From: an uncultured Clostridia bacterium
GTDB lineage: Bacteria > Bacillota > Clostridia > Christensenellales > UBA1242
Reading direction: 5' to 3'
NCBI GenBank assembly: GCA_944349765.1
Contig: CALVNN010000009.1
Coordinates: forward strand, 1 to 36,261
DNA: 36,261 nucleotides
Both the position numbers and the translations under genes were made by a program. Shown in pieces: positions 20,278-27,853 of this stretch (position 1 is the first letter of the stretch; every line of letters starts with the position of its first letter). Under the pieces are notes generated by a model. That model ran no database searches and had not been told where the DNA came from. It worked only from the letters and a program-made list of their open reading frames with translations.

Positions 20278-20811
20278 ATGGAATTAAAGGGAACTACTAT
20301 CATAGCAGTCAAACGTGATGGTAAGACGGTTATTGCTGGTGATGGACAAGTCACTATGGGGCAAAGTGTGGTTATGAAATCAAATGCCATAAAGGTAAGA
20401 AGAATATTTAAAGATCAAGTAGTTGTAGGTTTTGCTGGTAGCGTAGCTGATGCTTTTAGCTTAAGTGACAAGTTTGAAAAAATGTTAAACAAATTTTCGG
20501 GTAATCTTATGCGTAGCGCTGTAGAACTTGCTCAGCTTTGGAGAAGTGACAAGGCTTTGAGACAACTTGAAGCTATGCTACTTGTAGCAGATAAAGAGCA
20601 AGTATTATTAATAGATGGCTCTGGAGACGTCATTGAACCAGAATACGGAGTGATTGCCATAGGTTCTGGTGGCAATTATGCATTGTCCGCAGGTAGGGCT
20701 TTACTTGACAATACCGACTTGAGTGCTAGAGAAATAGCTGTAAAAGCTCTTACTATAGCTAGTGAAATCTGTGTATTTACTAATAATAATTTTGTAGTGG
20801 AGGAAGTTTAA
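20278..20811 (+). CDS. hslV: ATP-dependent protease HslV peptidase subunit
   Basis: Proteasome-like peptidase that forms the core of the HslUV (ClpYQ) protease. The ATG at 20278 is preferred over the in-frame TTG just before it, because AGGGAGG lies 6 nt upstream. This gives 177 aa. A five-residue propeptide (MELKG) precedes the catalytic Thr6 of [10 protein letters not shown], and the GDGQVTMG motif follows. Most HslVs are N-terminal threonine enzymes, unlike the Bacillus serine form. The hslU gene follows 1 nt later. Confidence 0.96.
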   Translation: MELKGTTIIAVKRDGKTVIAGDGQVTMGQSVVMKSNAIKVRRIFKDQVVVGFAGSVADAFSLSDKFEKMLNKFSGNLMRSAVELAQLWRSDKALRQLEAMLLVADKEQVLLIDGSGDVIEPEYGVIAIGSGGNYALSAGRALLDNTDLSAREIAVKALTIASEICVFTNNNFVVEEV

Positions 20812-20812
20812 T

Positions 20813-22114
20813 ATGGATTTGACACCAAAACAAATTTGTGCAGAATTAGATAAATATATAATTGGTCAACAACACGCTAAAAAAGCCGTGGCTATAGCTC
20901 TTCGAAATCGCTACAGACGTAGTAAATTAAGTGAAGAATTAAGAGAGGAAATCACTCCAAAAAATATTATTATGAGAGGACCTACTGGTGTAGGTAAGAC
21001 AGAAATAGCTAGAAGATTGGCAAAACTCGTTAAGGCGCCTTTTGTCAAAGTGGAAGCTACAAAATTTACAGAAGTTGGCTATGTTGGTCGAGATGTAGAA
21101 AGTATGGTGCGTGACTTAGTTGAAGCTTCAATACGTATGGTTAAGGATGAAAATAGAAAAACTGTAGAAGCAAAAGCTAAAGAGAGTGTTGATAGACGTC
21201 TAATTGATGCTCTATATATTATGGAGAAAGCTAAGGGCGGAGAGACACCTGCCGATGTACTGAAAAAGCAAGTCAGTGAAAAATATTTCGATAATAAGTT
21301 AGAAAATGAGTTAATAGAGATTGAAGTGCTTGAAGGCCCAAAGCAATTAGATATGGGTGGTGCTGGTGTTGAAATCAATATAGGTGATATGCTAGGCAGT
21401 ATCTTCCCTCCAAGAAAACAAAGACGTAAACTAAAGGTTAGCCAAGCCAGAAATTTATTAATGACCGAAGAGGCAGACAAATTAATAGACCAAGACAGCG
21501 TCAATGCTGAAGCAATACGTAGAGCAGAACAAGATGGTATTATCTTTATTGATGAGATTGATAAGATAGCTACTACAGAGCATAAAGGTAATGATGTTTC
21601 TAGAGAGGGCGTTCAAAGAGATGTACTTCCTATTGTTGAAGGGTGTACTGTAAGCACCAAATATGGTCAAATTCGTACTGATTACATTTTGTTTATAGCA
21701 GCTGGTGCTTTTCACATTTCTAAAATTGAAGACCTTATTCCAGAGCTTCAAGGTAGATTCCCAATTCGTGTGGATTTAGACAATTTAACAAAAGATGATT
21801 TCTTAAAAGTGTTAACTCAGCCTCAAAATGCAATTGTTAAACAATATCAAGAATTATTGAAGATTGATAAAATCAATTTGACTTTTGACGAAGGGGCTCT
21901 AGAAAAAATAGCCGAAATAGCAGAACAAGAAAACGAAACTAGTGAAAATATTGGGGCGCGTCGTTTGCATACCGTTATGGAAGAATTACTTGAAGATATT
22001 TCGTATAATGCAGATGGTGAAGTAAGTGTGGACGTCCAAATAACCAAAGAATATGTACAAAATGTCTTTGGTGGAAATATCAGCCAATACGATTTGAAGA
22101 AGTATATTATATAA
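20813..22114 (+). CDS. hslU: HslU unfoldase ATPase
   Basis: AAA+ Clp/Hsp100 unfoldase that feeds substrates to HslV. The 433-aa protein has Walker A GPTGVGKTE (about residue 58), the pore motif GYVGRD, the intermediate I domain (about residues 110-240), Walker B IIFIDEIDKIA, sensor 2 in GARRLHT, and a C-terminal DLKKYII tail that fits the HslV pockets. Its TAA shares one base with the next ATG, and no codY follows as it does in Bacillus. Confidence 0.96.
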   Translation: MDLTPKQICAELDKYIIGQQHAKKAVAIALRNRYRRSKLSEELREEITPKNIIMRGPTGVGKTEIARRLAKLVKAPFVKVEATKFTEVGYVGRDVESMVRDLVEASIRMVKDENRKTVEAKAKESVDRRLIDALYIMEKAKGGETPADVLKKQVSEKYFDNKLENELIEIEVLEGPKQLDMGGAGVEINIGDMLGSIFPPRKQRRKLKVSQARNLLMTEEADKLIDQDSVNAEAIRRAEQDGIIFIDEIDKIATTEHKGNDVSREGVQRDVLPIVEGCTVSTKYGQIRTDYILFIAAGAFHISKIEDLIPELQGRFPIRVDLDNLTKDDFLKVLTQPQNAIVKQYQELLKIDKINLTFDEGALEKIAEIAEQENETSENIGARRLHTVMEELLEDISYNADGEVSVDVQITKEYVQNVFGGNISQYDLKKYII

Positions 22115-22797
22115 TGAATTTGCAAAGACTAGAGTTGTTAGTTGGACAAGACACTTTGAAACGACTAAAAGAATGTAAAGTTATAGTATTTGGAGTCGGA
22201 GGCGTTGGTGGATGGCTTTGCGAAATGTTGGTTAGATGTGGTATAGGTGAATTGACTGTAGTAGACTTTGACAAGGTTGATGAAACTAATATAAATAGAC
22301 AATTAATAGCACTATCAACAACCATTGGACAGCCTAAAGTAGACTTAATAAAGCAAAGAATGCAGGATATAAATCCTGAAATTAAAATCTTTGCCTTAAA
22401 CCAACATCTAACCAAAGATAATGTAAAAGATTTTAACTGTGAAAACTATAATTTTGTCGTAGACTGTATTGATGATTTAAGTGCTAAATTTGCGTTGATA
22501 AAATATTGTTATGATAATGATATTGATATTATATGTGCAATGGGTGCTGGTAATAGATATGCTTCACCTCATTATGAAGTGGTTGACATTTATAAGACAT
22601 CCTATGACGCTATTGCAAAAAAACTAAGGAAATTTTGTCGAGATAATGAAATAAAAAAACTTACTGTCGTAGCGACAAATGCTCAGCCTATCAATACAAA
22701 TAGTAAAACTATCGGTAGTGTAGTCTACCATCCAGTGGCATCAGCGTGTGCCTTGTGTTCGTACATTATTAATAAATTTATGGAGGATAAACAATGA
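22114..22797 (+). CDS. tcdA: tRNA threonylcarbamoyladenosine dehydratase (TcdA/ThiF family)
   Basis: E1-like enzyme that converts t6A37 to its cyclic form in tRNAs. The 227-aa protein has the adenylation Rossmann motif GVGGVGGWL, the VDFDKVDETNINRQ segment that contacts ATP, VDCIDDL, and a Cys-containing C-terminus. The length and N-terminus (RLELLVGQDTLKRLK) fit TcdA/CsdL rather than MoeB or ThiF. It overlaps hslU by one base (TAATG) and trxA by four (ATGA), so translation is coupled at both ends. Confidence 0.88.
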   Translation: MNLQRLELLVGQDTLKRLKECKVIVFGVGGVGGWLCEMLVRCGIGELTVVDFDKVDETNINRQLIALSTTIGQPKVDLIKQRMQDINPEIKIFALNQHLTKDNVKDFNCENYNFVVDCIDDLSAKFALIKYCYDNDIDIICAMGAGNRYASPHYEVVDIYKTSYDAIAKKLRKFCRDNEIKKLTVVATNAQPINTNSKTIGSVVYHPVASACALCSYIINKFMEDKQ

Positions 22798-23114
22798 GAG
22801 AAGTTAAACATATTAATGAAGAAGAGTTTGAACAAGCTATAAATGATAATAAATTGGTTTTAGTAGATTTTTATGCTACTTGGTGTCCACCATGCAAAAT
22901 GCTTGGACCTATCCTAGAAGAATTAATCACAGAAATTGATGAAGACGTTGATATCGTTAAAGTGAACGTAGATGAATGCGAGGAGTTGAGTAGAAAGTTC
23001 AATATAATGAGTGTTCCTACAATGATTTTATTTAAGGATGGCGAACAAGCCGATAAGACTATTGGGTTAATGCCAAAAGAACAAATTGTAGGTTTTATAG
23101 ATAAAAATAGATAG
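22794..23114 (+). CDS. trxA: Thioredoxin
   Basis: A 106-aa single-domain thioredoxin with the redox pair C31/C34 in ATWCPPCKM, the cis-Pro motif SVPTMILFKDG and the usual DFYATWC lead. The dipeptide between the cysteines is Pro-Pro instead of Gly-Pro. It ends the long operon; a terminator follows after about 16 nt. TGGAGG precedes the ATG, which overlaps the tcdA stop. Confidence 0.95.
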   Translation: MREVKHINEEEFEQAINDNKLVLVDFYATWCPPCKMLGPILEELITEIDEDVDIVKVNVDECEELSRKFNIMSVPTMILFKDGEQADKTIGLMPKEQIVGFIDKNR

Positions 23115-23130
23115 TTATTAACTAAATTTT

Positions 23131-23164
23131 AAGTAGAAGTCAATATTGACAACTACTTTTTTTT
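23131..23164 (+). terminator. Terminator after trxA, containing a -35 box
   Basis: AAGTAG (23131-23136) pairs with CTACTT (23153-23158), and GTCA (23139-23142) with TGAC (23147-23150); a 2x2 AA/AA mismatch separates them. Eight Ts (23157-23164) follow. The TTGACA of the next promoter lies in its right arm. Confidence 0.75.
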
Positions 23165-23174
23165 GTGGTACAAT
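23146..23174 (+). promoter_or_regulatory. Promoter of nifS
   Basis: TTGACA at 23146-23151 and TACAAT at 23169-23174 are exactly 17 bp apart. The start point would be about 23181, 21 nt before the nifS ATG. Confidence 0.85.
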
Positions 23175-23201
23175 AATTTTATTAAATAAAGGGGTACACA
23201 T

Positions 23202-24386
23202 ATGGAGATACGCAAAGTTTATTTGGACAATTCAGCTACTACTTTTGTTAGCAATGACGTATTGAGGGAGATGATTCCTACATTCAATTCAACATTTGGC
23301 AACGCAAATAGCTCAAACTCTTATGGTCGTGAGGCAAGAGCTTTGGTTGATTTATCTAGAGAGAGAATAGCTAAGGCAATCGGGGCTAAGGCTAACGAGA
23401 TTTATTTTACTTCTGGTGGGACTGAATCTAATAACTGGGCTATACGTGGTATCGCTCACAAACTTAAAGAAAAGGGCAACCACATTATAACCTCAGCTAT
23501 TGAACATTCAAGCATACTTGAATCTTGCAAAGCACTAGAGAAAGAAGGCTTTAAGGTTACTTATTTAAAGGCTGATGCTAGTGGTATTATCAATCTTGCA
23601 GAGCTTATGCATTATATTAGAAAAGATACTATTTTGATTAGTATTATGGCGGCTAATAATGAGATCGGTACTATTCAAAACATTCAAGCAATAGCGCAGA
23701 CAGCTCACGAAAAAGGCATAATTTTTCATACAGACGCTGTGCAAGCTTTTGGTGCTATTAATTTCCACGTAGAAGATATGGGTATAGACGTTATGAGTAT
23801 TAGTAGCCATAAGATATATGGGCCAAAAGGCGTTGGTGCTTTGTATATAAGAGAAGGCGTAGAAATAGAACCTTTGATTTATGGTGGCGAACAAGAAGAC
23901 GGTCTAAGGGGCGGTACTAGTAATGTTCCTGGTATAGTAGGTTTTGGCAAGGCTAGTGAAATAGCTGTAAGAGATATGAACATCAATATGCATAAAATAC
24001 GTGGGCTAAGAGATTATTTTTTGAAGGCTTTAACGGCAAAAGTTACTAACTTTACAATTAATGGGCATCCTCATCAAAGATTGCAAGGATTGTTGAGTAT
24101 AACATTTGAAGGTGTTGAAGGTGAGTCACTTGCTACTTTGTTAGATATGAAAGGTATAGCTATTAGCACAGGTAGTGCTTGTAATGGTGGCTCTCATAGA
24201 ATTAGTCACGTGTTAAATGCTATTGGTCTAGATGCTAATCAGGCTAAGTCTACCGTTCGTATATCAATAGGTAAACACAACACCAAAGAGGAACTTGATT
24301 ACGTCGTTGATGCTATTGCAGAATCTGTAGAGAGATTAAGAGCGATGAGTCCTATTAGACTTAAGAAGAAAAAGTTGGAGGATTAG
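23202..24386 (+). CDS. nifS: Cysteine desulfurase, NifS/IscS class
   Basis: PLP enzyme that takes sulfur from cysteine as a persulfide for Fe-S clusters or thionucleosides. The 394-aa protein begins VYLDNSATT, has the PLP lysine K204 in SSHKIYGPKG and the catalytic C327 in STGSACNGG. It is a class I enzyme with the long catalytic loop, about the usual length. AAAGGGG precedes the ATG. The next gene, 3 nt later, is an IscU homologue without cluster ligands, so the sulfur acceptor is uncertain. No iscR or mnmA adjoins it. Confidence 0.95.
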   Translation: MEIRKVYLDNSATTFVSNDVLREMIPTFNSTFGNANSSNSYGREARALVDLSRERIAKAIGAKANEIYFTSGGTESNNWAIRGIAHKLKEKGNHIITSAIEHSSILESCKALEKEGFKVTYLKADASGIINLAELMHYIRKDTILISIMAANNEIGTIQNIQAIAQTAHEKGIIFHTDAVQAFGAINFHVEDMGIDVMSISSHKIYGPKGVGALYIREGVEIEPLIYGGEQEDGLRGGTSNVPGIVGFGKASEIAVRDMNINMHKIRGLRDYFLKALTAKVTNFTINGHPHQRLQGLLSITFEGVEGESLATLLDMKGIAISTGSACNGGSHRISHVLNAIGLDANQAKSTVRISIGKHNTKEELDYVVDAIAESVERLRAMSPIRLKKKKLED

Positions 24387-24389
24387 TAT

Positions 24390-24776
24390 ATGTATAGTGA
24401 AAAAATTATGCAAATATTTGCACATCCAAAAAATGTTGGTATTATCAAAAATGCTGAAAGTGTCGGTGAAGCGGGTGATGTAAATGGTACCGATTACTTA
24501 AAAATCTTCCTTCGAGTAGAGGGAGATGAGATAATTGATGCAAAGTTTAAAGCTTTTGGCAATCCATATACTATAGCCTGCATGTCAATTTTAACTGGTA
24601 TGCTCAAAGGTCAAGATTTATCAAGACTTAGCGAAATTTCTGGCGAAACAGTGGTCAATTATATAGGAGAGTTGCCTGAGGGTCAGCAATATATAGTAGC
24701 ACTAATAGATGATTTGATTAGTTCTTGTATCAAAGATTATATCAAAAAACAAAAAAAATTAAATAATGAAGAATAA
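24390..24776 (+). CDS. IscU/NifU-N-like protein lacking the cluster ligands
   Basis: The 128-aa sequence aligns with IscU almost without gaps: YSEKIMQIFAHPKNVG at the N-terminus, the strand DAKFKAFG, and SSCIKDYI at the end. IscU binds the nascent 2Fe-2S cluster through three cysteines. Here these positions are G33 (usual GxxxCGD reads GDVNGTD), N58 (usual FGCG reads FGNP) and I102 (usual KxHCS reads QQYIV). The conserved Asp (D35) stays. The LPPVK chaperone motif is LPEGQ. Only C64 and C113, at other positions, remain. The frame is intact, so this looks like a changed function, for example sulfur relay or regulation of NifS, rather than decay. Confidence 0.8.
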   Translation: MYSEKIMQIFAHPKNVGIIKNAESVGEAGDVNGTDYLKIFLRVEGDEIIDAKFKAFGNPYTIACMSILTGMLKGQDLSRLSEISGETVVNYIGELPEGQQYIVALIDDLISSCIKDYIKKQKKLNNEE

Positions 24777-24803
24777 ATCACAATTTTTCGGTTATATTAA
24801 ACT

Positions 24804-24853
24804 TGAACGTAGTTACTATTGATGTATTCAATGTGCCTATGTTCATTTTTTTT
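24804..24853 (+). terminator. Terminator after nifS and the IscU-like gene
   Basis: GAACGTAG (24805-24812) pairs with CTATGTTC (24837-24844) with one G-U pair, and an inner ATTGA/TCAAT stem (24818-24822/24828-24832) stacks above it. A run of eight Ts follows at 24846-24853. Confidence 0.7.
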
Positions 24854-24917
24854 ACCTTATTTTGGTATGTATTTTATTTTAATTTAATCAAATACTATAC
24901 ATGAAAGGAGGTATCTA

Positions 24918-25082
24918 ATGAAAGATTGTTTAATTATTGGTATGGCACTAGGTTTTTTAGTAGGTGCTGTGCTAGTACAAAGTAATAAAGATGTGCAAAA
25001 ATTAATTAAAAAAGGCAAGGAAACAGCTCAAAAAAAGATTCAAGAAATTGCCTCTGAACAACAAGATAAAGCTCAAGATTAA
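24918..25082 (+). CDS. Small YtxH-like membrane protein
   Basis: A 54-aa protein with a very strong AAAGGAGG site 8 nt before its ATG. Residues 5-20 form a Gly-rich membrane helix (LIIGMALGFLVGAVLV), followed by a charged, probably coiled helical tail rich in Lys, Gln and Glu. This is the layout of YtxH-type general-stress proteins, where the Gly-rich helix is followed by an amphipathic stretch, but the family itself is loosely defined. It sits alone between two terminators. No clear promoter was seen; a weak TTGAAC-16-TATTCA pair lies at 24803-24830. Confidence 0.75.
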   Translation: MKDCLIIGMALGFLVGAVLVQSNKDVQKLIKKGKETAQKKIQEIASEQQDKAQD

Positions 25083-25097
25083 TTTTAATTAAACTTT

Positions 25098-25123
25098 AAA
25101 AAGCATTGAAAAATGCTTTTTTT
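25098..25123 (+). terminator. Terminator after the YtxH-like gene
   Basis: AAAAAGCATT (25098-25107) and AATGCTTTTT (25112-25121) form a perfect 10-bp stem with a GAAA loop, followed by more Ts. Confidence 0.9.
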
Positions 25124-25125
25124 GT

Positions 25126-25154
25126 TTGACTTATTGCTTAAAGTATTGTATACT
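25126..25154 (+). promoter_or_regulatory. Promoter of ruvX-DUF1292
   Basis: TTGACT at 25126-25131 and TATACT at 25149-25154, 17 bp apart, with TG just before the -10 box. The predicted start (about 25161) would place a 5-bp hairpin, ATACC/GGTAT (25161-25165/25170-25174), at the very 5' end of the mRNA. Confidence 0.85.
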
Positions 25155-25197
25155 TATTGCATACCTTGTGGTATATGATTTTTTAGAGGTGCTTTGG

Positions 25198-25614
25198 ATG
25201 CGTAAAATGTCGCTTGATTTAGGTGATAGAAGAATTGGTATAGCTATCAGTGATCCTTTAGGAATTATAGCTAATCCATTAGAGACTTACACTCGGACTA
25301 GTATAAAAGCCGATATAGCTCATATAGCTGAATTAGTAAAGTCACAAAATGTCGATTGTATTATTTTGGGATTGCCTATAAATATGGACGGCACAGAGGG
25401 AGAGCGTGTACAAAAATCTAGAGATTTTGGTATGCTACTTAGTGAAAATATCCCAGATGTAAAGATAGACTATATGGACGAGCGTTGGACGACAGTGAGT
25501 GCTGAAAAAATGCTTATTGACGCTGATGTTAGTAGGGAGAAGCGTAAGACAGTTATAGATAAAGTAGCTGCTACGATTATCTTGCAAAGTTACCTTGATA
25601 AAATCAAAAAATAA
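25198..25614 (+). CDS. ruvX: Pre-16S rRNA processing nuclease RuvX/YqgF
   Basis: RNase H-fold nuclease needed for 16S rRNA 5'-end maturation. The ATG at 25198 gives 138 aa beginning MRKMSLDLGDRRIGIAISD, matching the family start; AGAGGTG lies 7 nt upstream. Upstream in-frame sequence would run through the promoter. Asp residues in SLDLGDRR, the IILGLPINMDGTEG motif and DERWTT (family DER.ST) are visible. The DUF1292 gene follows 16 nt later, as in Bacillus yrrK-yrzB. Confidence 0.93.
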   Translation: MRKMSLDLGDRRIGIAISDPLGIIANPLETYTRTSIKADIAHIAELVKSQNVDCIILGLPINMDGTEGERVQKSRDFGMLLSENIPDVKIDYMDERWTTVSAEKMLIDADVSREKRKTVIDKVAATIILQSYLDKIKK

Positions 25615-25630
25615 AATTCAGGAGTTTTTT

Positions 25631-25975
25631 ATGGAAGAACTTACCCCAATTGAAAAAATATTTAGCGAAGACAACAACGATAATGTGGTATTATACAATG
25701 GTGAAGATAAGCCAGTTGAATTTGAACAGGTAGCTATTGTTCCACTAGATGATAAGGATTATTGTATACTGAAGCCAGTTGTTCCTTTTGAAGGTATGGA
25801 GGAGAACGATGCAATTGTATTTGTATTAAATGAAAATGATGATGAACCTTCACTGGAAGTAGAGACTGATGAAGCTATAGTGGATAAAGTATTTGATGTT
25901 TATTATGAAATGCTTGAGGAAGCAATAGCTAATGATAGAAAGCAAGCTGAAGATGAGGAAGACGAAGAAGAATAA
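25631..25975 (+). CDS. DUF1292 (YrzB-like) protein
   Basis: A 114-aa acidic protein starting at the ATG with CAGGAG 6 nt upstream. Its middle, from DNVVLYNGEDKPVEFEQVAIV through DDKDYCILKPV to IVFVLNENDD, follows the DUF1292 pattern of short beta strands. The last part, with VDKVFDVYYEMLEE, is the conserved helix, and the tail is a run of Asp/Glu. Its function is unknown, but ruvX-DUF1292 pairs are common in Bacillota. Alone, its sequence would suggest only a small acidic protein. Confidence 0.8.
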   Translation: MEELTPIEKIFSEDNNDNVVLYNGEDKPVEFEQVAIVPLDDKDYCILKPVVPFEGMEENDAIVFVLNENDDEPSLEVETDEAIVDKVFDVYYEMLEEAIANDRKQAEDEEDEEE

Positions 25976-25981
25976 GCTTTT

Positions 25982-26027
25982 AAAAAGCCCTAATTAAGCC
26001 CCTATAAGGACTAAAATGGGGCTTTTT
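25982..26027 (+). terminator. Terminator after DUF1292 with two possible left arms
   Basis: GGGGCTTTTT (26018-26027) can pair with AAAAAGCCC at 25982-25990 (long loop) or with AAGCCCC at 25996-26002 (short loop). Either gives a hairpin followed by T-rich sequence. Confidence 0.75.
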
Positions 26028-26039
26028 ATTTTAAGTATA

Positions 26040-26068
26040 TTTAAAGTAGGTTTAAAACAACTTATACT
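26040..26068 (+). promoter_or_regulatory. Candidate distal rpsB promoter
   Basis: TTTAAA at 26040-26045 and TATACT at 26063-26068 are 17 bp apart. It would make a leader of about 210 nt. The stretch 26069-26140 beyond it is AT-rich with no gene seen. Confidence 0.35.
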
Positions 26069-26140
26069 TTGAAATATTTTTTAATCTTTTAATATATGAT
26101 ATTTTTTTACTTAAATTAATGCGGTTTTTATAGAATTTTA

Positions 26141-26169
26141 TTGATTTTTAATTAAATATATGCTATTAT
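26141..26169 (+). promoter_or_regulatory. Main rpsB-tsf promoter
   Basis: TTGATT at 26141-26146 and TATTAT at 26164-26169 are 17 bp apart, with an extended TGC before the -10 box. The start would be about 26176, giving a leader of about 112 nt. Confidence 0.75.
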
Positions 26170-26175
26170 ATATTT

Positions 26176-26287
26176 TGTTCATAAAATACACACTTTTAAG
26201 CTATTATAGAGATGTTGCCTATTTGGGTTAGCTCTATGAGTTTTAAGCTTTTAAGGAGGACGAAACAAATTTTAGGAGGTAATAATA
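26176..26287 (+). promoter_or_regulatory. Structured 5' leader of rpsB
   Basis: ATAGAG (26206-26211) pairs with CTCTAT (26232-26237), and AAGCT (26198-26202) with AGCTT (26246-26250), making a two-step stem. Two Shine-Dalgarno-like sites follow, AAGGAGG (26253-26259) and AGGAGG (26274-26279); only the second is at the right distance from the ATG. This could be an S2 autoregulatory leader, but no described S2-binding motif was matched. Confidence 0.5.
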
Positions 26288-27049
26288 ATGTCTGTTATTT
26301 CTATGAAACAATTATTGGAAGCAGGCGTTCACTTCGGTCATCAAACTAGAAGATGGAATCCAAAAATGGCAAAATACATTTTTCAAGAACGCAATGATAT
26401 CCATATTATAAATTTGGAGAACAGTAGTATTTGCCTAGATAAGGCGTACAATTTTGTCAAAGAGCAAGTACAACAAGGTAAGACTGTACTTTTTGTAGGT
26501 ACTAAGAAGCAAGCTCAAGATGCTATCAAAGAAGAAGCATTAAGATGCGGTATGTTTTACATCAACTCGAGATGGTTGGGTGGTACTTTGACTAACTTTA
26601 AGACTATCAGAGCTAGAGTTGATAGATTAAATAAGATCAACCAAATGGAAAAAACTGGTGAATTTAGTCTACTCCCTAAGAAAGAAGTTTTAAAGCTTAT
26701 TGCTGAGCGTGATAAACTTGAGACTAACTTAGGCGGTATCAAGGATATGACATCTTTCCCTGGTGTAATATTTATTGTCGATCTAGAGAAAGAACATATT
26801 TGCGTAGAAGAAGCTAATAAATTAGGTATCCCTACTGTTGCATTGGTTGATACAAATTGCAACCCAGAGCTAGTAACTTATCCTATTCCAGGAAATGACG
26901 ACGCAATCAGAGCTGTGAAGCTTATTACTAGTGCTATTGCTGATGCAGTAATTGAAGCTAGAGAGGGATCAACTGACGCTACTGAAAGCGAAGTTAAAGA
27001 AGAAAATGCAACTGAAGAAGTTGCTGAGCAAAAAGAAAATCAAGACTAA
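26288..27049 (+). CDS. rpsB: 30S ribosomal protein S2
   Basis: Structural protein of the small subunit that binds S1 and the 16S 3' domain. The 253-aa sequence has the family start [27 protein letters not shown], the [10 protein letters not shown] strand, [13 protein letters not shown] and the C-terminal [14 protein letters not shown]. The last 30 residues are an acidic, Glu-rich extension. AGGAGG lies 8 nt before the ATG. It is followed by tsf, as in nearly all bacteria. Confidence 0.98.
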   Translation: MSVISMKQLLEAGVHFGHQTRRWNPKMAKYIFQERNDIHIINLENSSICLDKAYNFVKEQVQQGKTVLFVGTKKQAQDAIKEEALRCGMFYINSRWLGGTLTNFKTIRARVDRLNKINQMEKTGEFSLLPKKEVLKLIAERDKLETNLGGIKDMTSFPGVIFIVDLEKEHICVEEANKLGIPTVALVDTNCNPELVTYPIPGNDDAIRAVKLITSAIADAVIEAREGSTDATESEVKEENATEEVAEQKENQD

Positions 27050-27069
27050 TTGTTAAGGAGAATTTATTT

Positions 27070-27717
27070 ATGTTTACAGCACAAGATGTTGCTTCATTGA
27101 GAGCCAAAACTGGAGCAGGTATGATGGACTGCAAAAATGCTTTAACCGAATGCAATGGCGATATGGATAAGGCAATTGATTATTTGAGAGAAAAAGGAAT
27201 TGCTAAGGCCGCTAAAAAAGCTGATAGAATAGCCGCTGAGGGTGTAGTACAATCTTACATTCATATGGGCGGTAAGATTGGTGTGTTAGTTGAGATTAAT
27301 TGCGAGACTGACTTTGTAGCTAGAAGTGAAAACTTTGTGCAATTTGCTAAAAACATAGCTATGCATATAGCCGCTACAAGCCCTAAATATGTGTCAATTA
27401 GTGAAGTTGATCCTAAAGACTTAGAGCACGAAAAAGAAGTATTAAAGACTCAAACTTTAAATGAAGGTAAACCTGAGTCTGTAGCTGAAAAGATGTTAGA
27501 AGGCAGGATTAAGAAATTTTATGAGGAAGTTTGCTTACTAGAACAACCTTATGTAAAGAATCCTAGTCAAACAATTCAAGAATTGCTAAACGAGACAATT
27601 CTAACTATTGGAGAGAAAATTTCAATAAGAAGATTCGTTAGATATGAAATGGGCGAAGGTCTAGAGAAGCGTCAAGATAATTTTGCCGAAGAAGTAATGA
27701 GTCAAATGAATAAATAA
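27070..27717 (+). CDS. tsf: Elongation factor Ts
   Basis: Nucleotide-exchange factor that recharges EF-Tu with GTP. The 215-aa length is short compared with the roughly 290 aa of E. coli and Bacillus, but matches the compact form known from Thermus and many Clostridia, with a single core repeat. The N-terminal UBA-like domain ([17 protein letters not shown]), the conserved CETDFVAR and the C-terminal [10 protein letters not shown] are all present. AAGGAG precedes the ATG. Confidence 0.97.
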   Translation: MFTAQDVASLRAKTGAGMMDCKNALTECNGDMDKAIDYLREKGIAKAAKKADRIAAEGVVQSYIHMGGKIGVLVEINCETDFVARSENFVQFAKNIAMHIAATSPKYVSISEVDPKDLEHEKEVLKTQTLNEGKPESVAEKMLEGRIKKFYEEVCLLEQPYVKNPSQTIQELLNETILTIGEKISIRRFVRYEMGEGLEKRQDNFAEEVMSQMNK

Positions 27718-27728
27718 ATTTATTTGTA

Positions 27729-27765
27729 AAAAATGGAAGAAACGAGTCTGTTTTCTTCTATTTTT
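27729..27765 (+). terminator. Terminator after tsf
   Basis: A 14-bp stem: 27729-27742 (AAAAATGGAAGAAA) pairs with 27752-27765 (TTTCTTCTATTTTT), with one G-U pair and a 9-nt loop. It separates rpsB-tsf from frr. Confidence 0.8.
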
Positions 27766-27767
27766 AT

Positions 27768-27796
27768 TTGCATTTTTTGTGAGTTTATTATACAAT
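27768..27796 (+). promoter_or_regulatory. Promoter of the frr operon
   Basis: TTGCAT at 27768-27773 and TACAAT at 27791-27796 are 17 bp apart. The -10 box is good and the -35 box is half matched. The start would be about 27803, with a 50-nt leader. Confidence 0.55.
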
Positions 27797-27853
27797 GGTA
27801 AGAGTAGTTTTTACTAAACTTTACTTATTTTAAAATATAGGAGATTAAATTAA

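Noticed and set aside
25126..25197. Longer ruvX frame from TTG
   Set aside because: It would begin on the -35 box of the promoter; the ATG at 25198 has a ribosome site and family-like start.
25595..25630. Longer DUF1292 frame starting inside ruvX
   Set aside because: CAGGAG and the family pattern support the ATG at 25631.
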